Source: Janthinobacterium sp. 61 (GTDB taxonomy: Bacteria; Pseudomonadota; Gammaproteobacteria; Burkholderiales; Burkholderiaceae_D). Taken from it: 64,000 nt of DNA. Below the pieces are notes generated by a model. It searched no databases. It saw only the letters and a program-made list of their open reading frames with translations, and was not told where the DNA came from. A program made the position numbers and the translations under genes. The stretch's first letter is position 1, and each line of letters starts with the position of its first letter. The stretch spans positions 310,001 through 374,000 of the forward strand of contig NZ_PJMQ01000001.1 of the NCBI RefSeq assembly GCF_002846335.1, written 5' to 3'. This document shows, one piece after another, positions 1 to 11,004 of this stretch.

Positions 1-623
1 TAGGTCCAGGCTTCTTTCAGTCCGGAAATATTGGCCGGCGTGATCTGCGCAGCCGGGGCATAGCGGTCGCCATAGCCGGAGCGGCCATACGCGGACCAGT
101 CGTTGTGCTCGACGCCGGGCGCCAGGTCGCCAGTGGCGGTAGCCGCCATGTTGTCGGCTGGTACGTCGCCATGCAAGTCATGGTAGTCCTGGAACAGGGC
201 GATGACGCCGGCGATGACGGTCAGGGCCACGGCGGCGCTGAGGGCCGTCTTTCCCCCTTGCGGCTGTTTCGCTGCGGCGGGTGGCGCCAGGCGGCGGCTG
301 ACGAAGGGCAGCAGCAGCCAGACGGCGGCGGCAAACCAGATGTCGAGGCGCGGCAGCAATTGCCACCAGTCGAATTTCACTTCAATGACGGACCAGATGA
401 GGGTGGCGATCAGCAGCAGCGCCATGAACGGTTGCGCACTGCGCTTGCCCTGGAACACCAGCACGCCGGCAACGAGTATGCCTATGCCTGCCAGCAAGTA
501 GTACCAGGAGCCGCCGAGACTGGCCAGCCAGATGCCGCCGCCCAGCAGGGCGAGGCCAAACAGAATGAAAATAACACCGGTGACCTTTAATAAAGGACCG
601 GGTCGGAAAGAGGGAATCATCAT
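1..623 (-). CDS. gcd: Membrane-bound PQQ-dependent glucose dehydrogenase, N-terminal part
   Basis: Partial gene running off the left edge; about 207 N-terminal residues are visible. Membrane quinoprotein dehydrogenases of this type oxidise aldoses in the periplasm and pass electrons to ubiquinone. The visible part starts with a short basic stretch and then several hydrophobic segments (about residues 10-30, 33-55, 58-75, 85-100, 125-140), matching the N-terminal membrane anchor. It then runs into the start of the propeller domain, with NDWSAYGRSGYGDRYAPAAQ and PANISGLKEAWT, typical of PQQ dehydrogenases. Two adjacent ATG codons (623 and 620) are possible starts, and neither has a strong ribosome site. 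The substrate is inferred from the family; the PQQ and catalytic residues lie outside the window. Confidence 0.85.
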   Translation of the reverse strand, partial: MMIPSFRPGPLLKVTGVIFILFGLALLGGGIWLASLGGSWYYLLAGIGILVAGVLVFQGKRSAQPFMALLLIATLIWSVIEVKFDWWQLLPRLDIWFAAAVWLLLPFVSRRLAPPAAAKQPQGGKTALSAAVALTVIAGVIALFQDYHDLHGDVPADNMAATATGDLAPGVEHNDWSAYGRSGYGDRYAPAAQITPANISGLKEAWT

Positions 624-1293
624 ATTCCTTTTTGCAAGGATTTATCGGTGGCGCGTTGAGAACGCCATATTGAATTCAGGGAAGGCGTCGATTGCAGAAT
701 ATACAAAGTTTGGAATCACCAGAATGTTATAGTTTATCAGAATTGATGATTGTCTTCTGGTTGCGCCATTTTTTGGCGGGGTCGCCATTTGAATCAATTG
801 AAGGCTTCAAATAAGAACAAATATTATGCTCGATGGTGGGTTTGCCGGGCTGGAAGGTTCCCTGCCGGGCGATGATCGACGGGTCTTGACATGGCGGCGC
901 AATAACAGGGATTTATTGGGTATAGATTAATCGGCAAAACCGTTGCCATAAGTGGCTGTAAAAATTGCAATTCCACATATAATAACCATATTATCGGCAT
1001 GGTGATATTGAAGTGAAAATATGCAGATGCTTCCTGTATTAATTCAGGGTTCCCGTAGTATTACTTAAGTGTTTTCACTTATTATGTTCGGCGGCCGCTT
1101 TATTCTCTCGTTGGCCGGCTGCGGCGGACAGTAAAGCCGGGCGGGCGGCAGGCTGCGCGGGCGAGGGGGCCGTGCATGCCACTGTTGTTGGCGTGATGCG
1201 CAATACGCCGGCGGGCCGCTGCTGCATCGCACAAGCCGCCTGTACTTCGCTATAATTGCGCGGTTAAAACACAATCCGCTAATGAGGAACCCC
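624..1293. other. Intergenic region between gcd and ppa
   Basis: About 670 bases without a convincing gene. The left two thirds is AT-rich compared with its surroundings. A 9-base inverted repeat, AAGTGAAAA at 1011-1019 and TTTTCACTT at 1071-1079, is the only conspicuous dyad. The right end carries the ppa promoter. Short open frames here have no ribosome site or recognisable protein. Confidence 0.6.
1251..1256 (+). promoter_or_regulatory. Probable -10 box of ppa
   Basis: A perfect TATAAT lies 37 bases upstream of the ppa start codon. No good TTGACA-like -35 is seen at the usual distance, so the assignment rests on the -10 box and its position. Confidence 0.5.
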
Positions 1294-1836
1294 ATGAGTT
1301 TGAATAACGTCTCTTCCGGCCGCGACCTGCCGAACGATTTCAACGTCGTCATCGAAATCCCGATGAATGCCGATCCGATCAAGTACGAAGTTGACAAGGA
1401 AAGCGGCGCGATCTTCGTCGATCGCTTCATGGGTACCGCCATGCATTACCCGTGCAACTACGGCTATGTGCCGAACACCCTGTCGCCGGACGGCGACCCG
1501 GTTGACGTGCTGGTCATCACCCCATTCCCGCTGATCCCGGGCGTTGTCGTGCGCTGCCGTCCTATCGGCGTGCTGAAAATGACCGACGAGTCGGGCGAAG
1601 ACGCGAAAGTACTGGCCGTGCCAGTCGACAAGGTCCTGTCGATCTACAGCCACTGGCAAAAGCCGGAAGACTTGAACGAACTGCGCCTGCGCCAGATCCA
1701 GCATTTCTTCGAGCACTACAAAGACCTGGAAAAAGGCAAATGGGTCAAGATCGACGGCTGGTATGGTCCAGACGTGGCCAAGGAAGAAATCCTGAACGGC
1801 GTCGCCGCCTTCAAGAAAGATGCTGAAAAAGCATAA
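1294..1836 (+). CDS. ppa: Inorganic pyrophosphatase
   Basis: Soluble family I pyrophosphatase of 180 residues. It hydrolyses PPi to phosphate and so pulls biosynthetic reactions forward in the cytoplasm. The family signature is clear: [18 protein letters not shown] near the N terminus, then [11 protein letters not shown] and the metal-binding DGDPVDVLV with its aspartates, then DESGEDAK and a C-terminal [19 protein letters not shown]. The length matches bacterial hexameric enzymes. An ATG at 1282 is in frame, but TGAGGAA at 1283-1289 is well placed as the ribosome site for the ATG at 1294, so that start is used. A perfect TATAAT precedes it and a strong hairpin terminator follows, so it is probably monocistronic. 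Confidence 0.97.
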   Translation: MSLNNVSSGRDLPNDFNVVIEIPMNADPIKYEVDKESGAIFVDRFMGTAMHYPCNYGYVPNTLSPDGDPVDVLVITPFPLIPGVVVRCRPIGVLKMTDESGEDAKVLAVPVDKVLSIYSHWQKPEDLNELRLRQIQHFFEHYKDLEKGKWVKIDGWYGPDVAKEEILNGVAAFKKDAEKA

Positions 1837-1849
1837 CAGCACCTGGTAA

Positions 1850-1889
1850 AAAAAACGCTCCCCGCCAGCGATGGCCGGGAGCGTTTTTT
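1850..1889. terminator. Bidirectional rho-independent terminator after ppa
   Basis: The hairpin arms AACGCTCCC and GGGAGCGTT are flanked by an A-run on the left and a T-run on the right. It therefore works for ppa on the plus strand and for the converging acyltransferase gene on the minus strand. Confidence 0.85.
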
Positions 1890-1895
1890 ATTTTT

Positions 1896-3044
1896 CTAGC
1901 CGCGAAACGGGCTGTGGTCGTTCAATTCGTCGAGGTAGGCATCGATGCCGCCCCGTTCGCGCTCGAGGAAGCGCTGCACGGCGTCGGCGAAAGCCGGATG
2001 CGCCAGCCAGTGGGCGGACCAGGTCTTCTGCGGCAGGAAGCCCCGCGCCATCTTGTGCTCCCCCTGGGCGCCCCCTTCGAAGGTGGTGATGCCGTTAGCG
2101 ATGCAAAATTCCAGCGGCTGGTAATACGCCGTCTCGAAATGCAAGCAGGGCACGTGCTCGAGCGCGCCCCAGTAGCGGCCATACAGGGTGTCAGTCGTGT
2201 GGATCACCAGCGAGGCGGCAATGGCCCGGCCTTCGCGCTCGGCGATCACCAGTAAAATGTTCTGCGGCATGCTGGCACCGATGCGCCGGAAGAAGTCCAA
2301 CGACAAGTAAGGCGAGGAGCGGTGTTCCGCATAGGTATTGCTGTAGCAGCGATGGAACAGTGTCCAGTCGGCGTCAAGGGCGTTCACCCCGCGCACCTGG
2401 CGCATGGTCACACCCGCTTCCTGTACCTTGCGCCGCTCGGCGCGGATATTCTTGCGCTTCTTGTTTTCCAGAGTGGAGAGGAATTGCTCGAAATCCGTGT
2501 AGCCGGGATTGATCCAGTGAAATTGCACGCCACTACGCATCAGGTAGCCGGCTTGCGCCAGCAGGCGCGCCTCGTTTTCCGGCGGGAACAGGATGTGGCA
2601 GGACGAGACGGCGCTGGCTTGCTGCTGGGCCTGCAGGAAGGCCAGCAGGGCGGCGCGTGCCTGGCCATCGCGGGCCAGCAAGCGCGCGCCGCTGACGGGC
2701 GTGAAGGGTATCGCGGACAATAGTTTCGGGTAATATTCAAGGCCATGCTGCTGATACGCGTCGGCCCAGGCCCAGTCGAACACATATTCGCCATACGAGT
2801 GCATCTTCAGGTACAGGGGCAGGGCGGCAGCCAGGGTCTCGCCTTGCCACAACGCCAGGTAATTCGGCTGCCAGCCCGTCTCTGCGCTGGCGCAGCCGGA
2901 CTCATGCAGCGCGTGCAGAAAGGCGTAGGAGAGGAAGGGAGTGGCGTCCGCCTGGCTGGCCAGCAGTTCAGTCCAGGCCGCTTCGCCAATTTCAGCCAGA
3001 GTGGAGACGATAGCCGTGCGATAATTCATTGTTGTAGTGTGCAT
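1896..3044 (-). CDS. GNAT-like acyltransferase of the COG3146/DUF482 family
   Basis: A 382-residue protein recognised as a DUF482 (COG3146) member, relatives of FemAB/GNAT enzymes often called peptidogalycan biosynthesis proteins. The real substrate is not established. The N-terminal half has the conserved PFLSYAFLHALHESG block and WYGE-like variants (KMHSYGEYVFDWAWADAYQQ). The central ENKKRKNIRAERRKV is basic, and the C-terminal GNAT-like half carries GRYWGALEHVPCLHFETAYYQ and FEGGAQGEHKMARGFLP, the most diagnostic piece of the family. It converges on ppa and shares its terminator, and diverges from nadE across a 90-base gap. An ATG six codons downstream is an alternative start. The family is confident; the function is not. 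Confidence 0.85.
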   Translation of the reverse strand: MHTTTMNYRTAIVSTLAEIGEAAWTELLASQADATPFLSYAFLHALHESGCASAETGWQPNYLALWQGETLAAALPLYLKMHSYGEYVFDWAWADAYQQHGLEYYPKLLSAIPFTPVSGARLLARDGQARAALLAFLQAQQQASAVSSCHILFPPENEARLLAQAGYLMRSGVQFHWINPGYTDFEQFLSTLENKKRKNIRAERRKVQEAGVTMRQVRGVNALDADWTLFHRCYSNTYAEHRSSPYLSLDFFRRIGASMPQNILLVIAEREGRAIAASLVIHTTDTLYGRYWGALEHVPCLHFETAYYQPLEFCIANGITTFEGGAQGEHKMARGFLPQKTWSAHWLAHPAFADAVQRFLERERGGIDAYLDELNDHSPFRG

Positions 3045-3131
3045 TCTTCACTCTCGGGGCGCCACCATCGGCCTGCGCGCCCCTGTCTTGTTCTTGTTTA
3101 ATAAAATTAATAAAACGAAATTTCCACCATC

Positions 3132-4748
3132 ATGACAGTCAAAGTCGCAATTGCTCAAATGAATAGTACGGTCGGCGATCTGGCCGGCAACCGTGCCAAG
3201 ATCTTCGACCTTTCCCGCCGCGCCTTTGAGGCGGGCGCCGATATCGTGCTCACGCCGGAACTGTCGCTGGTCGGCTATCCACCCGAGGACCTGTTGCTGC
3301 GCAATGCATTCTACGCAAAAACGCAGGAAGTGTTTGCGGGGCTGGCCTTGGAGCTGGCCCAGTTCAAGGATTTGCACGTGGTGGTGGGCTTGCCCCTGCA
3401 AGATGAGAAGGGCGTGCGCCACAATGCCGCCTCCGTGCTGCTGAACGGCGAAGTGCTGGGCACCTACCGCAAGCACGACTTGCCGAACACGACCGTTTTC
3501 GATGAAAAGCGTTACTTTACGTCGTCGGACCAGGCCTTTGTGTTTGGCGTGAAAGGCGTGCGTTTCGGCATCAATATCTGCGAAGACACGTGGTTCCAGC
3601 ACGCGCCCATGCGTGCCCGCGCGGCTGGCGCGCAAGTGCTGCTGGTACCGAACGGCTCGCCGTATCACATGAACAAGCAGCATCTGCGCTATGAAACCAT
3701 GCGCAAGAACGTCAGCGCGCAAGGCATGGCCCTGGTCTACGCCAACCTGGTCGGTGGCCAGGATGAGCTGATTTTCGATGGCGACTCGTTTGTCATGGAT
3801 GCGGCCGGCACGATTTGCGCCCAGCTGCGCCATTTCGAGGAAGATTTGCAGCTGGTCGAGTTCGACGGCGCCACGCCCGTGCCGCAAGCCCTGGCCGCTC
3901 CGTTGACGATCGAGGCGCAGGTGTACCAGGCGCTGGTGCTGGGCGTACGCGACTATATCGGCAAGAATGGCTTCCCTGGCGTGCTGATCGGCATGTCGGG
4001 CGGCGTCGATTCCGCCCTGACCCTGGCCATCGCCGTCGATGCACTGGGCGCCGACAAGGTGCGCGCCGTGATGATGCCATCGCAGTTTACGGCCGATATC
4101 TCGTGGATCGATTCGCGCGACATGGTAAAACGCCTCAATGTGCGCTACGATGAAATTCCGATCAAGCAAACCTTCGATGCCTTCCGCGCCACCCTGGCAG
4201 GGGAATTCGCGGGACTGGCGGAAGACGCGACGGAAGAAAACATCCAGGCGCGCATCCGCGGCACCTTGCTGATGGCCCTGTCGAACAAGCATGGCAGCAT
4301 CGTGCTGACGACGGGCAACAAGAGCGAGATGGCCGTCGGTTATTGCACGCTGTACGGCGACATGGCGGGCGGCTTTGCCGTCATCAAGGATATCGCCAAG
4401 ACGCTGGTGTACCGCCTGTGTGCCTGGCGTAACAGCGTGTCGGACGTGATACCCGAGCGTATCCTGACGCGCGGACCGTCGGCCGAGCTGCGCGCCGACC
4501 AGCTGGACCAGGATTCCTTGCCGCCGTATGAGGTACTCGACGGCATCATGCAGCTGTACATGGAAGAAAACCGTCCGATCGCCGAGATTATCGAGGCTGG
4601 CTACCCGCCGGCCGATGTGGCCCGGGTCACGCGCCTGATCAAGATCAACGAATACAAGCGGCGCCAGTCGCCGGTGGGCATCCGCGTCACGCACCGTGGC
4701 TTCGGCCGCGACTGGCGCTATCCGATTACCTCCAAGTTCTACGAGTAA
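3132..4748 (+). CDS. nadE: Glutamine-dependent NAD+ synthase
   Basis: A 538-residue two-domain enzyme for the last step of NAD synthesis, amidation of deamido-NAD using glutamine. The N-terminal nitrilase-like domain (about 1-245) supplies ammonia and shows its Glu-Lys-Cys triad: Glu in LTPELSLVGYPPEDLL, Lys in YRKHDLPN, Cys in GINICEDTWF. The C-terminal synthetase domain (about 265-538) has the pyrophosphatase-loop motif GMSGGVDSALTLAI, then TGNKSEMAVGY and DQDSLPPYEVLD. The length matches the fused form common in betaproteobacteria. The PII gene follows after 41 bases, so the two may be cotranscribed. The ATG at 3132 begins the conserved MTVKVAIAQMN. Confidence 0.97.
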   Translation: MTVKVAIAQMNSTVGDLAGNRAKIFDLSRRAFEAGADIVLTPELSLVGYPPEDLLLRNAFYAKTQEVFAGLALELAQFKDLHVVVGLPLQDEKGVRHNAASVLLNGEVLGTYRKHDLPNTTVFDEKRYFTSSDQAFVFGVKGVRFGINICEDTWFQHAPMRARAAGAQVLLVPNGSPYHMNKQHLRYETMRKNVSAQGMALVYANLVGGQDELIFDGDSFVMDAAGTICAQLRHFEEDLQLVEFDGATPVPQALAAPLTIEAQVYQALVLGVRDYIGKNGFPGVLIGMSGGVDSALTLAIAVDALGADKVRAVMMPSQFTADISWIDSRDMVKRLNVRYDEIPIKQTFDAFRATLAGEFAGLAEDATEENIQARIRGTLLMALSNKHGSIVLTTGNKSEMAVGYCTLYGDMAGGFAVIKDIAKTLVYRLCAWRNSVSDVIPERILTRGPSAELRADQLDQDSLPPYEVLDGIMQLYMEENRPIAEIIEAGYPPADVARVTRLIKINEYKRRQSPVGIRVTHRGFGRDWRYPITSKFYE

Positions 4749-4780
4749 GCAGCCATCTGTCCACAATCCAACAATGTTAA

Positions 4781-5128
<348 letters not shown>

Positions 5129-5156
5129 GTTTTTGCTGGTGGGTGCGCCAGCGATG

Positions 5157-5253
5157 TTGTCGGATTGCGGCTCTTCGAGCCTCATCCGACCTACGTATAG
5201 CAATGTGTGTCATGCCGTAGGTCGGGTTAGCGCGCCAGCGCGTTAGCCGACGC
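5157..5253. repeat. REP-like paired palindromes (copy 1)
   Basis: Two hairpins, each about 37 bases and about 21 bases apart. The first reads TGTCGGATTGCGG...TCATCCGACCTACG, and the second CGTAGGTCGGGTTAGCG...CGTTAGCCGACG. The paired arrangement and core (GTCGGATT / CCGACCTAC) recur at 40597-40705, so this is a dispersed intergenic family resembling BIMEs. It may also end nadE-glnB transcription. Confidence 0.75.
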
Positions 5254-5294
5254 TGCTGAGCCACCAAAGCTGCCCGATTGCGCAGCAGCGCGCT

Positions 5295-5957
5295 TCACCG
5301 CCCCAGCCGCATGTCGAATTTCCAGCATATCAGGCGCAAGATTGTGATGCCGCTGGCGCTGGTCCACAGCGCGAAGTCGTGCTCGGCGCCGAAGTGCATC
5401 TGCAGCAGGTAGGCCCAGCAGCCGAAAAACGCGCAAATGGCGTACGGTTTGCCGTCGCGAAATACCATCGGTACTTCATTGCAGACGATGTCGCGCATCA
5501 CGCCGCCAAAAATCCCCGTAATTACCCCCATCATTGAGGCGATGAAGATCGGCATGCCGGCGCGCATGGCTTCGGCCACGCCCGCGATGGCGAACATGCC
5601 CAGGCCGATGGCGTCGGCAATGACGATCAGGCGTTCCGAGACGATCTGGCGCAAATGCTGGATCAATGGCGCGGCCGTCAGGGCCAGCACGAAGATGAGA
5701 ATGGCGTATTCCTGGTGCGAGACCCAGAACAAGGGCCGCTTGTCGAGCAGGATATCGCGCAAGGTGCCGCCGCCAAACGCCGTAATGAATGCCACGACGA
5801 ACACGCCGACCAGGTCCATGCGCTTGCGGCGCGCTTCGATGAAGCCGGAAAACGCGCCCACCAGGATGGCGATGACCTCAATGATCTTGATCAGCGAGCC
5901 AGGCGGCAATTGGGGTGGCATCATGGGTGGAGCGCTTGAGCTGGAAATAATTGTCAC
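5295..5957 (-). CDS. TRIC/UPF0126 family membrane protein (YicG-like)
   Basis: A 220-residue inner-membrane protein with seven hydrophobic segments, built as two related three-helix repeats plus one extra helix. Each repeat carries the glycine-rich signature followed by Arg-Asp: AFGGGTLRDILLDKRP in the first half and GIFGGVMRDIVCNEVP in the second. That is diagnostic of UPF0126, whose members are prokaryotic TRIC-type trimeric cation channels. The upstream GTG at 5957 gives the full frame. An ATG at 5924 (starting MMPPQLPPGS) is an equally plausible start, and neither has a clear ribosome site. It follows the Smr gene on the same strand but is separated from it by an 11-bp stem hairpin. The physiological ion is unknown. 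Confidence 0.85.
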   Translation of the reverse strand: MTIISSSSAPPMMPPQLPPGSLIKIIEVIAILVGAFSGFIEARRKRMDLVGVFVVAFITAFGGGTLRDILLDKRPLFWVSHQEYAILIFVLALTAAPLIQHLRQIVSERLIVIADAIGLGMFAIAGVAEAMRAGMPIFIASMMGVITGIFGGVMRDIVCNEVPMVFRDGKPYAICAFFGCWAYLLQMHFGAEHDFALWTSASGITILRLICWKFDMRLGR

Positions 5958-5968
5958 AGGTTAACATG

Positions 5969-6002
5969 ACACGGCCCCGAATGGTGACAAACGGGGCCGT
6001 GT
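5969..6002. terminator. Perfect 11-bp hairpin between smr and the TRIC gene
   Basis: The arms ACACGGCCCCG and CGGGGCCGTGT surround a 12-base loop. It lies in the 101-base gap on the path from the Smr gene to the TRIC gene. There is no T-run on either side, so terminator activity is uncertain; it could equally be an mRNA-stability or pausing element. Confidence 0.4.
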
Positions 6003-6058
6003 GCATGGGACTTAATTGGGCTAACCTGTTACTGAATTGTGTTTTCTTGCTGGCAAGC

Positions 6059-6733
6059 TCAGCGAATGGGCTGAAGAGCGGAAGAAAGCAATACCACCAG
6101 CGCGCCATCGCCCCCTTCGGAGCGGCGTGCCTGGCAAAAGGCGATGACTTCATCCTTTTGCACGAGCCAGCTGTGCACCATCGATTTCAAGACCGGTTCC
6201 TGGCCTTTCGAGCCAAAACCCTTGCCGTGGATCACGCGCACGCAGCGCAGCTTGCGCCGCGTGGCCTGGTTCAAAAAGGCACCGATGCCGTCGCGCGCCT
6301 CGTCGCGGCGCAAGCCATGCAAGTCCAGCTCATCCTGGATGGGCCAGTGGCCCTTGCGCATCTTCTTCACCACGTCCGGTCCCACGCCGGGGCGGGCGTA
6401 ATTCAGGGCCGGATCGTTTTCCAGGTAATGGTCGACCTCGAACAAGTCCGACAGCGACTCGCGCAGCACGGCCGCATGATCCTCTTCGGGCGTCAGCTTG
6501 CGCGCTGGCTGCTGGGCCGCCATGGCGCCCGCCTTGGGCAGGCTGGGCACGTAGCGATCCGACTCGGGCAGGCGCTTGACGCCGCCGATGCTCGCCTTGA
6601 ACAGATTGCTTTCCACGGCCTGCACCTTGACCTGCTGGGCGCGTTCAGCCGCAGCTTGCGCGCGCGCGTCCGCCTGCTCCTTGAGCTGCTTGCTGACCGC
6701 TTTCAGGTCGGCAAAGTCTTTCATCGACGCCAT
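6059..6733 (-). CDS. Smr-domain (MutS2 C-terminal-like) protein
   Basis: A 224-residue protein with a charged, probably coiled N-terminal region (about 1-120, rich in Ala, Gln and Lys) and a C-terminal Smr domain (about 130-215). The Smr signature LDLHGLRRDEARDGIGAFL (an LDLHG motif) and the RVIHGKGFGS loop are both present. These are the parts associated with nuclease or nucleic-acid binding in MutS2/YdaL-type proteins. The start at 6733 has AGGAG about 12 bases upstream, inside the end of trxB; the ATG three codons further in is an alternative. The gap to trxB is 7 bases, so the two form an operon. The biological role of stand-alone Smr proteins is poorly defined. Confidence 0.88.
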   Translation of the reverse strand: MASMKDFADLKAVSKQLKEQADARAQAAAERAQQVKVQAVESNLFKASIGGVKRLPESDRYVPSLPKAGAMAAQQPARKLTPEEDHAAVLRESLSDLFEVDHYLENDPALNYARPGVGPDVVKKMRKGHWPIQDELDLHGLRRDEARDGIGAFLNQATRRKLRCVRVIHGKGFGSKGQEPVLKSMVHSWLVQKDEVIAFCQARRSEGGDGALVVLLSSALQPIR

Positions 6734-6740
6734 GCGACGC

Positions 6741-7718
<978 letters not shown>

Positions 7719-7909
7719 CTATCCGAATTGGGGGCATACGCGCGAAGAACAAGGGCGTATTGCGCTTGCGCAAGCAATCCACGATTATAGACCAAGCCGC
7801 CTGTAGCGACGAATCGTGGGGCCGTCCGGGGCATATATGGCTTAGAATACTTCCTTATTATGGGAAATTCCCTTTCAGAAACATTTATCACCTTGCAGCG
7901 CTTCCCAGA

Positions 7910-10270
7910 ATGACTAAACCAGCCCAGGCCAATCAAAATAGCTACACCCGTAAACCGGTCGAACGCCGGCCTCTGCCGAACCGGCTGGTACGGCTGCTGT
8001 CCGAGGCGCGCTGGTTCGCGCTGGCCGCGTTTGCCCTGTACTTTGTGCTGATACTGGCCAGCTTCCACAAGCTTGACCCGGGCTGGTCGCATGCGACCTC
8101 CGTCGACAAGGTGGCCAACCTGGGCGGCAAGCTGGGTGCGACCTTCTCCGATCTGTTGCTGTATATCTTCGGCTTTTCCGCCTGGTGGTGGTGCGTGTGG
8201 CTGCTGCGCACGGTGTGGAATGGCTATCGCCGCCTGAGCAAGCGCTTCCTGCTGGAAGAGGAAGAGGTGGAGCGCGAGCACCATGTCGAGATGCTGATCC
8301 GCATCGTCGGCTTCTCCATCATGCTGATCGGCAGCATGGGCCTGGAATACCTGCGCATGGCGAAGAGCCTGCACGTGCAGCTGCCGCGCGAGCCGGGCGG
8401 CGTGCTGGGCCAGCTGGTGGGCCACTCGGCCCACGTGGCGTTTGGTTTCACGGGCGCCACCTTGTTGCTGCTGCTGCTGTTTGGCCTGGGGTTCAGCCTG
8501 TTCTTCCATGTGTCCTGGTTGCAAGTAGCCGAGCGCATCGGCGGCACCATCGAAGACGCCTTCAACTGGTTCGTGCTGCGCTACCAGGACCGCGAAGACC
8601 GCCGCCAGGGCGAAGTGGCTGCCGTGCGCCGCGACGAAGTGGTGGTCATCGAGCGGGCCAAGCACGTGGAAAAGCACGTGGCCGCGCCGCCCGTGAAGAT
8701 CGAGCCGCAAGTCGTTACCGTGGTGAAATCGGAGCGCGTGGAAAAAGAGCGCCAGGCGCATCTGTTTGAAACCCCCGGCGATGGCAAGCTGCCGCCGCTG
8801 TCCCTGCTTGACGAGGCGCCGCCCGTGGTGGAAACGGTGTCCGTGGAAACGCTGGAATTTACGAGCCGCCTGATTGAAAAGAAATTGTCGGACTTTGGCG
8901 TGGATGCCAAGGTAGTGGCCGCTTACCCCGGCCCCGTGGTGACGCGCTATGAAATCGAGCCGGCCACTGGCGTGAAGGGTAGCCAGATCGTGGGCCTGGC
9001 GCGCGACCTCGCCCGTTCGCTGTCGCTGACCTCGATCCGCGTTGTGGAAACCATTCCCGGCAAGAATTACATGGCGTTGGAATTGCCGAACAGCAAGCGC
9101 CAGATCGTGCGCCTGACGGAAATCCTCGGCTCCAAGGTCTACAACGATGGCGTGTCCAGCCTGACGATTGCGCTGGGCAAGGATATCGCCGGCAAGCCCG
9201 TCGTGGCGGACCTGGCCAAGATGCCCCACTTGCTGGTGGCCGGCACGACCGGTTCCGGTAAATCCGTGGGCATCAATGCGACGATCCTGTCGCTGCTGTA
9301 TAAATCCGACCCGCTCGACGTGCGCCTGATCCTGATCGATCCGAAGATGCTGGAAATGTCCGTCTACGAAGGCATCCCGCATTTGCTGGCGCCCGTGGTC
9401 ACCGACATGCGCCAGGCCGGCCACGCGCTGAACTGGGCCGTGAACGAGATGGAACGCCGCTACAAGCTGATGAGCAAGATGGGCGTGCGTAACCTGGCCG
9501 GCTACAACGCGAAGATTGCCGATGCGAAAAAGCGCGAAGAACATATCCCCAATCCGTTCAGCCTGACGCCGGATTCGCCGGAACCGCTGGATAAACTGCC
9601 AACCATCGTCATCATCATCGACGAGTTGGCCGATTTGATGATGGTGGTGGGCAAAAAAGTCGAGGAATTGATCGCGCGTATCGCGCAAAAGGCGCGTGCC
9701 GCCGGCTTGCACTTGATTCTGGCCACGCAGCGCCCATCTGTAGACGTGATCACGGGCTTGATCAAGGCCAACATTCCTACGCGTATCGCCTTCCAGGTAT
9801 CGTCGAAGATCGACTCGCGCACCATTCTCGACCAGATGGGCGCGGAAACCCTGCTGGGCATGGGCGACATGCTGTACATGCCGCCCGGCACCGGTTTGCC
9901 GATGCGCGTGCACGGTGCGTTTGTGTCTGATGAAGAAGTGCACAGGGTCGTCAGCCATTTGAAGCTGCAGGGCGAACCGAATTACATCGAGGGCATCCTC
10001 GAAGGCGGCACCCTGGAAGGCGATGGCGCCGAAGGCGGCGCGCCGGGCGAGGGCGGCGGCGAGGCCGATGCCCTGTACGACCAGGCGGTGGCGGTGGTGC
10101 TGAAAAACCGCCGCGCGTCGATTTCGCTGGTGCAGCGTCATTTGCGCATCGGCTACAACCGCGCCGCCCGTCTGCTCGAGCAGATGGAGCAGAGCGGGGT
10201 AGTATCAACCATGCAATCCAATGGCAACCGGGAAATCCTGGTGCCGGCGGCAAGTAGCGAACAAGGGTAA
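7910..10270 (+). CDS. ftsK: DNA translocase FtsK
   Basis: A 786-residue septal DNA translocase that pumps chromosome ends through the closing septum and activates XerCD at dif. The N terminus has four membrane segments (about residues 30-50, 75-95, 125-145 and 175-200). A linker shorter than in E. coli FtsK follows, then the alpha/beta motor with Walker [14 protein letters not shown] and Walker [13 protein letters not shown], the conserved [20 protein letters not shown] and the [13 protein letters not shown] block. A C-terminal winged-helix gamma domain (about 720-780, [19 protein letters not shown]) reads KOPS. The open frame extends to 7712, but the ATG at 7910 starts the conserved protein (MTKPAQANQ). 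lolA follows after 5 bases. Confidence 0.95.
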   Translation: MTKPAQANQNSYTRKPVERRPLPNRLVRLLSEARWFALAAFALYFVLILASFHKLDPGWSHATSVDKVANLGGKLGATFSDLLLYIFGFSAWWWCVWLLRTVWNGYRRLSKRFLLEEEEVEREHHVEMLIRIVGFSIMLIGSMGLEYLRMAKSLHVQLPREPGGVLGQLVGHSAHVAFGFTGATLLLLLLFGLGFSLFFHVSWLQVAERIGGTIEDAFNWFVLRYQDREDRRQGEVAAVRRDEVVVIERAKHVEKHVAAPPVKIEPQVVTVVKSERVEKERQAHLFETPGDGKLPPLSLLDEAPPVVETVSVETLEFTSRLIEKKLSDFGVDAKVVAAYPGPVVTRYEIEPATGVKGSQIVGLARDLARSLSLTSIRVVETIPGKNYMALELPNSKRQIVRLTEILGSKVYNDGVSSLTIALGKDIAGKPVVADLAKMPHLLVAGTTGSGKSVGINATILSLLYKSDPLDVRLILIDPKMLEMSVYEGIPHLLAPVVTDMRQAGHALNWAVNEMERRYKLMSKMGVRNLAGYNAKIADAKKREEHIPNPFSLTPDSPEPLDKLPTIVIIIDELADLMMVVGKKVEELIARIAQKARAAGLHLILATQRPSVDVITGLIKANIPTRIAFQVSSKIDSRTILDQMGAETLLGMGDMLYMPPGTGLPMRVHGAFVSDEEVHRVVSHLKLQGEPNYIEGILEGGTLEGDGAEGGAPGEGGGEADALYDQAVAVVLKNRRASISLVQRHLRIGYNRAARLLEQMEQSGVVSTMQSNGNREILVPAASSEQG

Positions 10271-10275
10271 ATAGA

Positions 10276-10932
10276 ATGAAAAGCAATACTTTCGCAACAA
10301 AAATGATGATAGGCGCGGCCAGCGTCGCCTGCAGCCTGCTGTTCGCGGCCAGCGCCTCGGCCAGTGCATTGGAACAGTTCAAAAGCTTTGCCGCCGGCAC
10401 CAAGTCGGCCAAGGGCGAGTTCGTGCAGCGCCAGGTCAAGAAGGCGGACGCCAGCGGCAAGGCGAAAGTGTCGACCCCGGCCAGCGGCACATTCGAGTTT
10501 GCCCGTCCAGGCAAGTTCATCTGGACCTATCTGAAACCGTACGAGCAGCTGCTGCAAGCCGATGGCGACAAGTTGTATATCTACGACAAGGATTTGAGCC
10601 AGGTGACGGTCAAGAAACTGGGCGACGCGCTCGGTTCCTCTCCGGCGGCCATCTTGTTTGGCAGCAACGACCTGGAAAAGAATTTCACCCTGGCCGAAGC
10701 GGGTACGCGCGACGGCCTGGAATGGCTGAAAGCGACGCCGAAGGCCAAGGATACGACGTTTGATGAAATCACCATCGGCCTGCGCAATGGCGTGCCCGAA
10801 GCGATGGAATTGCGTGACTCGTTCGGCCAGACCTCGGTGCTGGCGTTCAAGAATTTCCAGAAGAATCCAGCGCTATCTGTCAATCACTTTAAATTTGTCA
10901 TGCCCAAGGGTGCGGATGTGATTAATAATTAA
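10276..10932 (+). CDS. lolA: Outer-membrane lipoprotein carrier protein LolA
   Basis: A 218-residue periplasmic chaperone that takes lipoproteins from the LolCDE complex to LolB in the outer membrane. A cleavable signal peptide occupies about residues 1-27 (hydrophobic VACSLLFAASASASA before LEQF). The mature part has the LolA pattern: KSAKGEFVQRQ, GTFEFARPGKFIWTYLKPY, QLLQADGDKLYIYDKDLSQVTV and the C-terminal VNHFKFVMPKGADVI. The gene sits 5 bases after ftsK, the usual ftsK-lolA-rarA order in this group. A hairpin with a T-rich tail follows it. The length is normal. Confidence 0.95.
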   Translation: MKSNTFATKMMIGAASVACSLLFAASASASALEQFKSFAAGTKSAKGEFVQRQVKKADASGKAKVSTPASGTFEFARPGKFIWTYLKPYEQLLQADGDKLYIYDKDLSQVTVKKLGDALGSSPAAILFGSNDLEKNFTLAEAGTRDGLEWLKATPKAKDTTFDEITIGLRNGVPEAMELRDSFGQTSVLAFKNFQKNPALSVNHFKFVMPKGADVINN

Positions 10933-10958
10933 CGTCATTCGCGCTTCATTATCGACCG

Positions 10959-10986
10959 GCCTCGCAGCGATGCGGGGCTTTTGCTT
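10959..10986 (+). terminator. Terminator between lolA and rarA
   Basis: GCCTCGCA pairs with TGCGGGGC (one G-T wobble) around a GCGA loop, followed by a T-rich tail (CTTTTGCTTTTC). It probably ends the ftsK-lolA transcript. Confidence 0.65.
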
Positions 10987-11004
10987 TTCTTACTGGACAT
11001 TGTC

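Noticed and set aside
1011..1079. AAGTGAAAA/TTTTCACTT dyad as an operator of ppa or gcd
   Set aside because: The arms are 51 bases apart and over 200 bases from ppa; there is no second occurrence to support a regulator site.
5969..6002. Strong terminator between smr and the TRIC gene
   Set aside because: The stem is perfect but there is no T-run on either strand, so it is listed only with low confidence.
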